From: Nonomuraea antri
GTDB taxonomy: Bacteria; Actinomycetota; Actinomycetes; Streptosporangiales; Streptosporangiaceae
Direction of reading: 5' to 3'
NCBI RefSeq assembly: GCF_013283785.1
Contig: NZ_JABCPZ010000007.1
Coordinates: 1-64,000, forward strand
Length of the DNA stretch: 64,000 bases
The first letter of the stretch is position 1. Every line of letters begins with the position of its first letter. The position numbers and the translations under genes are program-made. Positions 44,078 to 53,000 of this stretch are shown in pieces. Below the pieces are notes generated by a model that saw only the letters and a list, made by a program, of their open reading frames with translations, was not told the DNA's origin and made no database searches.

Positions 44078-44803
44078 ATGACGATTACGGCATTAGTCAT
44101 GATTTTTGGTGGTTTGGCGGTATTTGTCGGGGCGGTGGTTCAGGGGAGCGTCGGCTTCGGGGTCGGCCTGGTGGCGGTGCCGATGCTCACCCTGCTCGAC
44201 CCGGGTGTCATGCCGGGGGCGATCCAGGTGGTCAACCTGTCGCTGCCGGTGTTCACGCTGGTCACCGAGTGGCGCAAGGTGGACTGGCGCGGGCTCGGTT
44301 TCGCGTTGCTCGGCCGGTTGCCGGGCAGCGCGATCGGGGCGCTGATCGTCGTCCATGTGTCCATCCAGGCGATCGGCGTCTTCGTGGGCGTGATGGTGCT
44401 GATCGCGGTGATCATGACGGCTCGCGCGCCGAGCGTGACGCGCAACGGGCCGACGATCACCTCGGCCGGGTTCATGTCGGGCATCACCGGCACCGCCACC
44501 GGCATCGGCGGGCCGCCGCTCGCGCTGGTGTACCAGAACGCCAAGGGGCCGCAGATCCGGGCCACGCTGGCCACGTTCTTCTTCCTGAGCGCCGCGCAGT
44601 CGCTGGCCATCCTGGCCGCGGTCGACCGGCTGCCCGGGCAGGCGCTGCTCACCGGCGCGCTGCTGCTGGCGCCGATGCTGCTCGGGTTCCTGGTGTCGGG
44701 CCCGGTGCGCAGGTACGTGGACACGGGCAAGGTCAGGGTCGCCATCCTGGCCGTCGCGGGCGTGTCGGCCGCGGTGCTGATCGTGCAGAGCCTGCTGCGC
44801 TGA
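44078..44803 (+). CDS. TauE/SafE-family membrane exporter
   Basis: The 241-residue protein has seven to eight membrane segments and the TauE/SafE (DUF81) features: GAVVQGSVGFGVGLVAVPML in segment 1 and the repeated half motif FMSGITGTATGIGGPPLALV near residue 138. Family members export sulfite, sulfoacetate or similar small organic anions. The ATG at 44078 has no clear ribosome site. No sulfur gene is next to it, so the substrate is open. Confidence 0.87.
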   Translation: MTITALVMIFGGLAVFVGAVVQGSVGFGVGLVAVPMLTLLDPGVMPGAIQVVNLSLPVFTLVTEWRKVDWRGLGFALLGRLPGSAIGALIVVHVSIQAIGVFVGVMVLIAVIMTARAPSVTRNGPTITSAGFMSGITGTATGIGGPPLALVYQNAKGPQIRATLATFFFLSAAQSLAILAAVDRLPGQALLTGALLLAPMLLGFLVSGPVRRYVDTGKVRVAILAVAGVSAAVLIVQSLLR

Positions 44804-44879
44804 GCCCCGGGCGGAAAACCTGTCGACGGCGGCGGCCGCCGCTGCCAGCATGGGAGGCGATGTACCGAGCGTAGAACCA

Positions 44880-44989
44880 CCTCGATCACGACAGGGCGGG
44901 CTCCCCGGGAGCCGGCGCCCTGGTTCGGCGCGTACCACTCACTTTCCCGAAACTTCCCGTGATCGAGGCAGGGGCGTTCTTCGACGCCC
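44880..44989 (+). promoter_or_regulatory. Structured leader before the amidase gene
   Basis: CCTCGATCACG (44880-44890) and CGTGATCGAGG (44958-44968) form a perfect 11-bp outer stem around 67 bases. Inside lies a GC-rich hairpin built on GGCTCC/GGAGCC, bracketed by AGGGC/GCCCT. A third hairpin GGGCGT-TCTTCG-ACGCCC (44972-44989) follows at once, 18 bases before the ATG. This looks like a folded 5' leader, possibly a riboswitch or attenuator, but it matches no class I recognise. Confidence 0.5.
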
Positions 44990-45007
44990 GGAACAGGACT
45001 TCTTCCC

Positions 45008-46438
45008 ATGGATCTCCATGACTACGCCACGTACGACGCCGTCGGCCTGCGCGAGCTGATCAGCGCGGGCGACGTCACCGCCGCCGAGGTCGAGACCGCC
45101 GCCAGGCAGGCGCTGGCCGAGGTGAACCCCCGGCTCAACGCCCTGGCCCTGCCGGTGTTCGAGCCCGCGCTCGGCCACGCCGCCGACGGGCCGTTCACCG
45201 GCGTGCCGTTCCTCATCAAGGACCACGGCCCGGTGGCCGAGGGGGTGCCGTTCTTCCTCGGCAGCCGCAGCCTGCCGGCCGGGGTCGTCCCCGGGCACGA
45301 CACCGACCTGATGGCCCGCTTCCGCGCGGCCGGGCTGGTCACGCTGGGCCTGACCACCGCGCCCGAGATGTCGCTGAGCTTCGCCACCGAGTCGGTCAGG
45401 TTCGGCGTCACCCGCAACCCGTGGCACCCGGAGCGGGGCGCGGGCGGTTCGAGCGGCGGCGCCGCGGCCCTGGTCGCCGCCGGGGCCGTGCCGGTGGCGC
45501 ACGCCAGCGACGGCGCCGGCTCCATCCGGGTGCCCGCCTCCTGCTGCGGGCTGGTCGGGCTCAAGCCGAGCCGCGGCCGTCTCCCGTGCGGGCCCGACGT
45601 GGGCGAGCCGATGCTCGGCATGGCGAACGAGTTCGCGCTGACGCGTACCGTCCGCGACGCCGCCCACCTGCTCGACGCCGTCCACGGGCCGGGGATCGGC
45701 GACAAGTACACCGCGCCGCCGCCCGCCCGCCGCTACGCCGCCGAACTCGGCGCCGACCCCGGCCGGCTGCGCGTGGCGGTCACCACCGCGGCCTGGTCGG
45801 GCGCGAAGGTGGACGACGAGGTGGCCGCCGCCGCGATCGAGACCGGCCGGGTGCTGGAACGGCTCGGCCACCACGTCGACGCCGTAGGCCCCCGGGTCGA
45901 CTGGCCGGACGTCGTGCGAAGCTGGGTCACGGAGGCCGTCGCGGTGGCCTCGATGGTGCTGCTCGCGCCAAGGCGGCCCGACCCGGCGCTGCTGGAGGCC
46001 GTCTCCAGGCGCTTCCTGGAGACGGCCGACGCGTTCAGCGCGCTCGACCTGCTGGCCGGGCTCAACGCCCAGAACCGGGTCACCAGGTCGGTGAGCGCCT
46101 TCTTCACCGAGCACGACCTGCTCGTCACGCCCACGCTGGCCCGGCCGCCCGCGCCGCACGGCACGCTGCGCTACGACGACCCGGCGCACACGCTGCCGAG
46201 CTGGCTGGACGCGATGAGCGACTACGGGCCGTTCACGGTGTTGTTCAACATCACCGGGCACCCGGCGATCAGCCTGCCGCTCGGCCACGACGCCGGCGGG
46301 CTGCCCGTCGGCGTGCAGCTCGTCGCCGCCCACGGCCGCGAGGACCTGCTGCTCCGCGTCGCGTCGTGCCTGGAACAGGCCATGCCGTGGCGCGAACGTG
46401 TCCCGCCGGTCTTCGCCGGGCGCGGGTCTCGGGGGTGA
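45008..46438 (+). CDS. Amidase signature family amidase
   Basis: The 476-residue protein has the Ser-cisSer-Lys triad of the amidase signature family: Lys71 in FLIKDHG, cis-Ser149 in GGSSGG and nucleophile Ser172 in DGAGSIRVP. The overall length and the CCGLVGLKPSRG segment are typical. It hydrolyses amides to acid and ammonia; the physiological substrate is unknown. It is transcribed alone behind a long structured leader. The only ribosome-like signal is weak (AGGACTTC). Confidence 0.9.
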   Translation: MDLHDYATYDAVGLRELISAGDVTAAEVETAARQALAEVNPRLNALALPVFEPALGHAADGPFTGVPFLIKDHGPVAEGVPFFLGSRSLPAGVVPGHDTDLMARFRAAGLVTLGLTTAPEMSLSFATESVRFGVTRNPWHPERGAGGSSGGAAALVAAGAVPVAHASDGAGSIRVPASCCGLVGLKPSRGRLPCGPDVGEPMLGMANEFALTRTVRDAAHLLDAVHGPGIGDKYTAPPPARRYAAELGADPGRLRVAVTTAAWSGAKVDDEVAAAAIETGRVLERLGHHVDAVGPRVDWPDVVRSWVTEAVAVASMVLLAPRRPDPALLEAVSRRFLETADAFSALDLLAGLNAQNRVTRSVSAFFTEHDLLVTPTLARPPAPHGTLRYDDPAHTLPSWLDAMSDYGPFTVLFNITGHPAISLPLGHDAGGLPVGVQLVAAHGREDLLLRVASCLEQAMPWRERVPPVFAGRGSRG

Positions 46439-46476
46439 CGTGGCGCGGGTCCCGGTCGTGACGTGGCGCGGCGGGG

Positions 46477-47127
46477 TCAGCCCGCCGCGCTCGCGGCGTC
46501 GGCCGCCTCGATGCTCTTGCGCAGCGCGGTCGTGATCGGCTCGACGGGCTCGGACAGCTGCTTGATCCGGTCCTGGCGCTGACGCATCTCCAGCCAGGAC
46601 GGGATCACCGTCTTCAGCCCGGCCGCCGCGGCCAGCGCCGCCAGGACCCGGACGTCCTGCTCCAGGTGCCCGACCGGCCGGCCGTCGCGGTAGGCCCGGA
46701 CGACGCGCTCGGCCAGCCGCCGTGACAGGTACGCCTTGCGTGGCGTGATCCGCTCGACCGGGAACAGCAGGATCCTGCGCCGTTCCACGCGGACCAGCCG
46801 GGCGGCGGCCAGCTCGTCGCAGACGACGCGGACCGCCTTGCCGTGGTCTTTGCGCACCCACCGCTTCCACGAGTGGGGCGGTGAGTCCGAGATCTGCGCC
46901 CAGATCACGGCCGGCAGAGACCCCGGCGCGGCGGCCGGGGCGGTGCGGGCGCGCGCCTTGCCCGACTCGTCCGACAGGTTGCCCGCCAGCAGCAGCTCGG
47001 CCAGGGCCGCCGCGCGCAGCAGGTAGCCGAGCCGGCCGCGCTGGGTCAGCTTCTCCTTGCGCAGGTCGAAGGCCAGCAGGAAGGCCGACCGGGTCAGTGA
47101 CTCACCCTGCTTCACTCTCGTCTCCAT
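46477..47127 (-). CDS. GPP34 (GOLPH3/Vps74-like) protein
   Basis: The 216-residue protein resembles the GPP34 family of bacterial GOLPH3-like proteins: RSAFLLAFDLRKEKLTQRG, YLLRAAALAELLLAGNL, RITPRKAYLSRRLAERVV and an alpha-helical C-terminus. Eukaryotic members bind phosphoinositide membranes; the bacterial role is unclear. The ATG at 47127 follows AGGAG by eight bases and overlaps the upstream ribbon-helix-helix gene by 26 bases. A start at 47148 is possible. It is the last gene of an SPFH operon. Confidence 0.82.
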   Translation of the reverse strand: METRVKQGESLTRSAFLLAFDLRKEKLTQRGRLGYLLRAAALAELLLAGNLSDESGKARARTAPAAAPGSLPAVIWAQISDSPPHSWKRWVRKDHGKAVRVVCDELAAARLVRVERRRILLFPVERITPRKAYLSRRLAERVVRAYRDGRPVGHLEQDVRVLAALAAAAGLKTVIPSWLEMRQRQDRIKQLSEPVEPITTALRKSIEAADAASAAG

Positions 47128-47359
47128 CCGCCTGCTCCTGTTCTGCATGATCGGGGTCGTCGTCCTCTGGGGCCTTCCGCGGCCGTCCGCGCGGGCGCAT
47201 CCGCCCCACGCCCTCCGGCAGGCGTCCGGCGTCGGCGAGCGCTCTGCGCAGCAGGAACTCGATCTGGGAGTTCGTGCTGCGCAGCTCGTCGGACGCCCAC
47301 CTGACCAGCGCGTCGTGAACCACCGGGTCGAGCCGCAGCAGGATCTTCTTCCGCTCCAC
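47102..47359 (-). CDS. Arc-type ribbon-helix-helix DNA-binding protein
   Basis: The 85-residue protein begins with a ribbon-helix-helix unit (KKILLRLDPVVHDALVRWAS, then STNSQIEFLLRRALADAG) and ends in a charged tail (PRGRPRKAPEDDDPDHAEQE). Proteins of this kind bind short palindromes as paired dimers. The perfect palindrome in front of the operon at 48352-48367 is the obvious candidate site, so it is probably an autoregulator. GTG start, five bases after the SPFH stop. It has no toxin partner, so an antitoxin role is not supported. Confidence 0.83.
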   Translation of the reverse strand: MERKKILLRLDPVVHDALVRWASDELRSTNSQIEFLLRRALADAGRLPEGVGRMRPRGRPRKAPEDDDPDHAEQEQADGDESEAG

Positions 47360-47364
47360 GGTGA

Positions 47365-48315
47365 TTACTGGTAGAGCGTGCCCGTGTTGACCACTGGCTG
47401 GGTGTCGCGGTCACCGACCAGCACCACGAGCAGGTTGCTCACCATGGCCGCCTTGCGCTCCTCGTCGAGCTCGACCACGTCGTGCTCGGCGAGCCTGTCG
47501 AGGGCCATCTCCACCATGCCGACCGCGCCCTCGACGATCCGCTGCCTGGCCGCCACCACCGCGCCCGCCTGCTGACGGCGCAGCATGGCGTGGGCGATCT
47601 CGGGCGCGTAGGCCAGGTGGATGATGCGCGACTCGATCACCTTCACCCCGGCCGACGCCACCCTGGCCGCGATCTCGGCCGACAGCCGCTCGTTGATCTC
47701 GTCGGCGTTGTCGCGCAGGGACAGCCTGGGCTCGCCGTGCGCGTCGTACGGGTAGCTGCCCGCGATGTGCCGCACCGCCGTCTCGGCCTGGATGGCCACG
47801 AACTCCACGAAGTCGTCCACCTCGAAGATCGCCTGCGCGGTGTCCTGCACCTGCCAGACCACCACGGTCGCGATCTGGATCGGGTTGCCGTCGGCGTCGT
47901 TGACCTTGGTCACGTCGGTCTCGTGGTTGCGGATCCTGGTGGAGACCCGGCGGCGCACGGTGACCGGGTTGACCCACTGGAAGCCGGGGGTGCGCAGGGT
48001 GCCGACGTAGCGGCCGAGCAGCTGCACCACCCTGGCCTCGCCCGGCGCGACCGCGGTGAGGCCGAAGAAGGTGAAGAACCCGAACGCGAACACCAGGATG
48101 CTCGCGATGACCACCCACATGCCGCCCTGCCCGGCCCCCGAGGCGAGCAGGCGGATTCCCACGACGAGCAGCGCGATCGCGGCCAGCTCCAGCGCCGTCG
48201 CCACCGCCAGCATCACGAACCCGTTGGCCGCACGCACCGGCTGCTCGTTCGTGCGCGGTGCGGGCATGTCGACGACGGCCGCCTCGAGGGTGGCTCCGCC
48301 CGGTGTGTTCGGCAT
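47365..48315 (-). CDS. SPFH/Band 7 (prohibitin-like) membrane protein
   Basis: The 316-residue protein has two N-terminal membrane segments ([17 protein letters not shown] and [20 protein letters not shown]), then an SPFH domain ([49 protein letters not shown]) and a helical C-terminus ([21 protein letters not shown]). SPFH proteins form membrane microdomain scaffolds. The ATG at 48315 follows GGAAGGACGGGACG. It leads an operon with a ribbon-helix-helix protein and a GPP34 protein. Confidence 0.9.
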   Translation of the reverse strand: MPNTPGGATLEAAVVDMPAPRTNEQPVRAANGFVMLAVATALELAAIALLVVGIRLLASGAGQGGMWVVIASILVFAFGFFTFFGLTAVAPGEARVVQLLGRYVGTLRTPGFQWVNPVTVRRRVSTRIRNHETDVTKVNDADGNPIQIATVVVWQVQDTAQAIFEVDDFVEFVAIQAETAVRHIAGSYPYDAHGEPRLSLRDNADEINERLSAEIAARVASAGVKVIESRIIHLAYAPEIAHAMLRRQQAGAVVAARQRIVEGAVGMVEMALDRLAEHDVVELDEERKAAMVSNLLVVLVGDRDTQPVVNTGTLYQ

Positions 48316-48351
48316 CGTCCCGTCCTTCCCATGTGTCATCGTCCCGATAGC

Positions 48352-48367
48352 AAAGTGATATCACTTT
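48352..48367 (-). promoter_or_regulatory. Perfect 16-bp palindrome upstream of the SPFH operon
   Basis: AAAGTGATATCACTTT is perfectly symmetrical and lies 37 bases before the SPFH start, where the promoter should be. The contained AGTGATATCACT looks like two abutting half sites, the form used by ribbon-helix-helix dimers. The operon's own regulator is the likely binder. Confidence 0.65.
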
Positions 48368-48420
48368 TCGGGTGCGCGGGGAAGGCCCGATCGCGCGCGA
48401 TCAGGCGGGCGGGGGAGGGG

Positions 48421-49929
48421 TCACGTCCTGAGCATGGCGGCCAGGGCCTGCGCGGCGACCTGGCAGCAGAGCGCGGTGCCGCCGAACGTGGCGACGTGCA
48501 CCGCGCCGGGGCGTTCGCCGCCGGGCACGCCGAGCTCGACCACGATCGCGTCGGGACGGCCGGCCAGCACCCGGTCCACGGCCGCGGTGAGGCGGGCGTC
48601 CCGGTAGGCGGTGCGCAGCACCAGGACGAGCGGACGCCCGGCGCCCGCGTCGACCGCCTGGCGCAGTTCGGCGTCGCCGGGCGCGTCGAGTCTGACCGCG
48701 GTCGTGCCGGGGACGAGCGCGGACAGCGGCGCGCCCAGGCCCCACGGGGTGGCCGGGTCGATCGCCAGGTTGGTGGGGGCGTCCAGTTCGATGACGTGCG
48801 GCACGCCCGGCGCGGTGAGCGCGGTGTTGATCGTGATGCTGAGCGCGCTGCGTGCGGCCGTGACGGCGGCATGAGCGTCGCCTTCCCCGGCGGGGGCGCC
48901 CGGGTGCCCGGCGGACCAGGCCGACAGGGCGCGGACGCGTCCCGCTGCCTCGGCCAGGCGCTCCTCGGGCAGCACGCCGTCGGCGACGGCGGCCATGATG
49001 CTGTTGCGCAGCAGCCCGACCACGCCCGGCGTGGCGTTCTCCCCGCCCACGCAGATGGCGTCGGCCCCGGCCGCCAGGGCGCGCACGGCGGTGCCGCCGA
49101 GCCCGTAGGTCGCCGACACGGCGGGCATCTCGATGCCGTCGGTCACGATCAGCCCGTCGAAGCCGAGTTCCTCGCGCAGCAGCCCGGTCATGAGACGGGC
49201 GCTGATCGTGGCGGGGGAGCCGGCGTCGTAGGCGGGCACGAGGAGGTGGCCGGTCATGATCGCGCGCACGCCCGCGGCGATGGCCGCGCGGTAGGGGAGC
49301 AGCGCGGTCGCGGCCAGCTCTGCCGCGGACAGCTCGACGGTCGGCAGCGCGTCGTGCGAGTCGACGGCGGTGGCGCCGTGGCCGGGGAAGTGCTTGGCGC
49401 AGCCGGCGACGCCGGCCGACTGCAGGCCGCTCACCCAGGCGGCGGTGTGGCGGGCGACCAGCTCGGGGTCCGAGCCGAACGCCCGGGTGCCGACGACCGG
49501 ATTGTGCAGCGCGGAGTCGATGTCGACCACGGGCGCGTAGTTGAGGTTGAGTCCCACTTCGGCCAGGTCGCGGCCGATGCCCCGGGCGACGGCCTCGGTC
49601 AGCGCGGGCTCGTCGGCCGCGCCGAGCGCCAGGTTGCCGGGGCGCGAGCTGCCGCTGAAGGCCTCCAGACGTGTGACGTCGCCGCCCTCCTCGTCGAGGG
49701 CGATGATGACGTCCGGGTTTTCTGCCCGAATTGCGGCCGTAAGTAGCTGTATCTGTCCCTTTTCCGCCAAATTTCGCGAATAGAGGGCTATGCCGCCGAG
49801 GCCGGTCGCGAGGCGCTTTCTGACCCAATCAGGCAGGGTCGTGCCCTTGAATCCGGGTTGGAGCACGGTGTCGGCAAGCTCGGCCAGGACGGGGCTCCCG
49901 AGGTTCCGGGCGCTTACCGACGACGTCAT
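48421..49929 (-). CDS. nagZ: Beta-N-acetylhexosaminidase, glycoside hydrolase family 3 (NagZ-like)
   Basis: The 502-residue protein has a GH3 barrel with the NagZ signature CAKHFPGHGATAVDSHDALP, the nucleophile Asp in GLIVTDGIEM and an additional C-terminal domain of about 130 residues. The Gram-positive two-domain NagZ proteins share this layout. It removes N-acetylglucosamine from cell-wall fragments. No signal peptide is visible, so it is probably cytoplasmic and works in peptidoglycan recycling. The ATG at 49929 follows AAGGACTTCGC. Confidence 0.88.
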   Translation of the reverse strand: MTSSVSARNLGSPVLAELADTVLQPGFKGTTLPDWVRKRLATGLGGIALYSRNLAEKGQIQLLTAAIRAENPDVIIALDEEGGDVTRLEAFSGSSRPGNLALGAADEPALTEAVARGIGRDLAEVGLNLNYAPVVDIDSALHNPVVGTRAFGSDPELVARHTAAWVSGLQSAGVAGCAKHFPGHGATAVDSHDALPTVELSAAELAATALLPYRAAIAAGVRAIMTGHLLVPAYDAGSPATISARLMTGLLREELGFDGLIVTDGIEMPAVSATYGLGGTAVRALAAGADAICVGGENATPGVVGLLRNSIMAAVADGVLPEERLAEAAGRVRALSAWSAGHPGAPAGEGDAHAAVTAARSALSITINTALTAPGVPHVIELDAPTNLAIDPATPWGLGAPLSALVPGTTAVRLDAPGDAELRQAVDAGAGRPLVLVLRTAYRDARLTAAVDRVLAGRPDAIVVELGVPGGERPGAVHVATFGGTALCCQVAAQALAAMLRT

Positions 49930-49958
49930 GCGAAGTCCTTGTCTGTGGTCATCACCTG

Positions 49959-50000
49959 TGTATAGCATCAAACCCTGCAAATAAATAGGAAACTTTCCTA
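49959..50000 (-). promoter_or_regulatory. nagZ extended -10 and upstream sugar-regulator-type palindrome
   Basis: On the minus strand the extended -10 TGCTATACA (49967-49959) fits a nagZ promoter. Upstream of it is the palindrome TAGGAAACTTTCCTA (49986-50000), symmetrical around one base. This form resembles operators described for actinobacterial ROK-type sugar regulators. It lies between nagZ and the NRPS operon and could affect both. A ROK gene is present at 61847-63067. Confidence 0.5.
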
Positions 50001-50055
50001 AGAGTTTTGTGGTGCAACGCCGCGCGCTGATCCGCGGCCCAGGGGGACGGTAAGA

Positions 50056-53000
50056 ATGGACACGGCGCGGGCTCATGACGCGGTCATGTCGAGAGCACAG
50101 GAGCGCCTGTGGTTCCTCGACCGGCTCGCGAGCGGGGGCTCCTCCTACAACATCGCGGTCGCGGAACGGTTCACCGGACCGCTCGACGCCGCCGCCCTGC
50201 AAGGCGCCTTCACCGACCTGGTCGCCAGGCACGAGGCCCTGCGCACGGTGTTCCCCGAGTCCGGCGGCCGGCCCTCGGCCCGCGTGCGTCCGGCCGGGCC
50301 CGTCACCGTCGAGCGGCTCGACGCCACCGAGGACCGGCTGCCCGAACTGCTCGCCGAGCGCTCGAACCGCCCGTTCGACCTGGCAGAGGGCCCGCTGCTC
50401 CGGCTGAGCCTGCTGCGGCTCGGCCCCGCCGACCACGTCCTGCTGCTGGTGCTGCACCACATCATCGGCGACGCCTGGTCGCTGGAGCGGATCCTGTTCC
50501 CCGAGCTGTCCGCCCGTTACGCGGCCCACCTCGCCGGCGACCCGGCGCCGATGCCCGGGCAGGCGCGGCCGTACTCCGACTACGCCCGCCGCCAGCGCGA
50601 GCGCGACCACGACGCCGACCTCGACTTCTGGAGCGCCGACCTGGCCGGCGTGCCCGCGCTCGACCTGCCGCTCGACCGGCCGCGACCGGCCGCCCCCAGC
50701 GGCGCCGGCGGCCTGGTCATCCACCGGATGCCCATCGAGCTGTGGGAAGGGGTGCGCGAGCTGGCCAGGGCCGAGCGGTGCACGCCGTTCATGGTGATGC
50801 TGGCCGCCTACCAGACGCTGATGTCGCGCTACTCCGGCCAGGACGACTTCTGCGTCGGCGTGCCGATCGCCGGCCGCGAGGAGGTCGACGACGAACAGGT
50901 CTTCGGCCCGTTCGTCAACACCCTCGCGCTGCGCGCCGACCTGGACGGCGACCCGACCGTACGCGACCTGGTCAAGCGGGTGCGCCGCAGGGTGCTGCGG
51001 TCGTTCGGGCACCGGGAGGTGCCCTTCGACGAGGTGGTCGGCGCGCTGCGCAGGCGCGGCGACGACGGGCAGCTCGTGCAGACCATGCTGAACCTGGACA
51101 ACCCCGAAGAGGGCCTGGCCAACGGCACCGGGTCGCTCAACCTGACCGGGCTCGACCGCGTGCCCGTGGTCTCCGGCCTGGCTCCGGCCAAGTTCGACCT
51201 GGCCGTGGACGTCATCGTCTACCCGGCCCACCTGCAGTTCATCCTCACCTACAGCAGCGAGCTGTTCGAGCCCGCCACCGTCGAGCGGATGGCCGGCCAC
51301 CTGCGCCGCCTGCTGGAGGAGATGGTGGCGCGGCCCGGCGCCCGGCTGTCCGAGCTGGACATGCTCACCGCCGAGGAGTTCGCGCTCGTCCTGCCCGACC
51401 GGCTGGACGGGCTGATCGCCCAGCAGACCGCGCGCACCCCTGACGCGCCCGCCGTCGTCACCGGCGCGGGCGTGCTCACCTATGCCGAGCTCGACCGGCG
51501 CGCGGCGCTGCTGGCCGCCGAGCTCGATCTGCCTCCCGGCTCGCTGGTGGGGGTTCGCCTGCGAGCCGGGACGGAGGCCATGGTCGCGCTGCTGGCCGTG
51601 CTCAAGGCCGGCGCCGCCTACGTGCCGATCGACCCGTTCCAGCCCGAAGCCAGGACCCAGGTCATGCTGGACGGCTGCGCCGCGGTGATCTCCGAGGACG
51701 GGATCACCCGCCTGCCCGGACGGGCGATCGAGGCCGGCGCCGCGTACGTGATCTACACCTCGGGCTCGACCGGGGTGCCGAAGGGCGTCGTGGTCGAGCA
51801 TCGCACCGCCGCCCGGCTGGCCGCCTCCTTCCGCGACGCGCACGGGTTCGGCCCCGGCCAGCGGGTGCTCATGGTGCCGCCGCTGAGCTTCGACGCCTCG
51901 GTCGGCGACATCTTCCCCGCGCTCATCAGCGGCGCCGCGCTCGTCCTGCACCCGGACCCGGCCTCGCTCAGCGGCCCCGAGGTCCTGCGGCTCTGCGCCG
52001 ACCTGGGCATCACCATGATCGACACGGCCAGCGCGCTCTGGCAGCAGTGGGTGGAGGACCTGTCAGGGCTCGGCCAGGCCGACATCGGGCCGCTGACCAC
52101 GATGATGGTCGGCGGCGAGAGCGTGCCGATCGAGCGGCTGCGCGCCTGGGCCGAGCTGACCGGCGGCAAGGTGGCCTTCTACAACCACTACGGGCCCACC
52201 GAGGCCACGGTGTGCGCGACCGTCTACCGCACGATCGACGGCGGCGAACTGCCCGGCCGCACCCACCTGCCGATCGGGCACGCCCTGCCGCACGTGCGCG
52301 CCTACGTCCTGGACCGGCACGGCAACCCGGCGCCGATCGGCGTGCCCGGCGAGCTCCACCTCGGCGGCGAGTGCGTGGCCAGGGGCTACCTCGGACGGCC
52401 CGAGCAGACCGCCGAACGCTTCCTGTCCGACCCGTTCCTGCCCGGCGCCACCAGGTACGCCACCGGCGACCTGGTACGCCGCCACCCCGACGGAACACTC
52501 GACTTCCTCGGCCGCATCGACAGGCAGCTCAAGATCAACGGCGTGCGGATCGAGCCGGGCGAGGTGGAGAGCGCCTGCCTGGCACACCCCGGGGTGCGCG
52601 AGTGCGTGGTGACCGCCGTCGGCGGCCGCCTGGTCGCCTACCTCGTCGGAACCCCGCCGACCACGCTGAGCACGGCCGAGCTGCGCGGCTTCCTGGCCGA
52701 CCGGCTGCCGCCCGCCATGGTGCCGACGGCGGCCGTCATGCTGGAGTCCGTCCCGCTGACCCCGCACGGCAAGGTCGACTTCCGCGCGCTGCCCGAGCCG
52801 GACGTCGCGTCCGTGCCGTACGAGAGCCCCAAGACCGCCACCGAGCAGGCCGTCGCGGACGTGTGGGCCGAGGTGCTGGGCGGCCGGGCCGGACGCTTCG
52901 ACAACTTCTTCGACCTCGGCGGCCACTCGCTGCTCACGCCGCGCACGGTCACCAGGCTGGCCGAGGTGACCGGGGTCGAGGTGCCGCTGGCCACCTTCTT

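Noticed and set aside
44880-44989. Guanidine-I (ykkC) riboswitch before the amidase
   Set aside because: The conserved ykkC core sequences are not visible; only the general fold suggests a leader element.
47102-47359. Toxin-antitoxin system based on the ribbon-helix-helix protein
   Set aside because: Neighbours are SPFH and GPP34 proteins; no toxin-like small gene is next to it.
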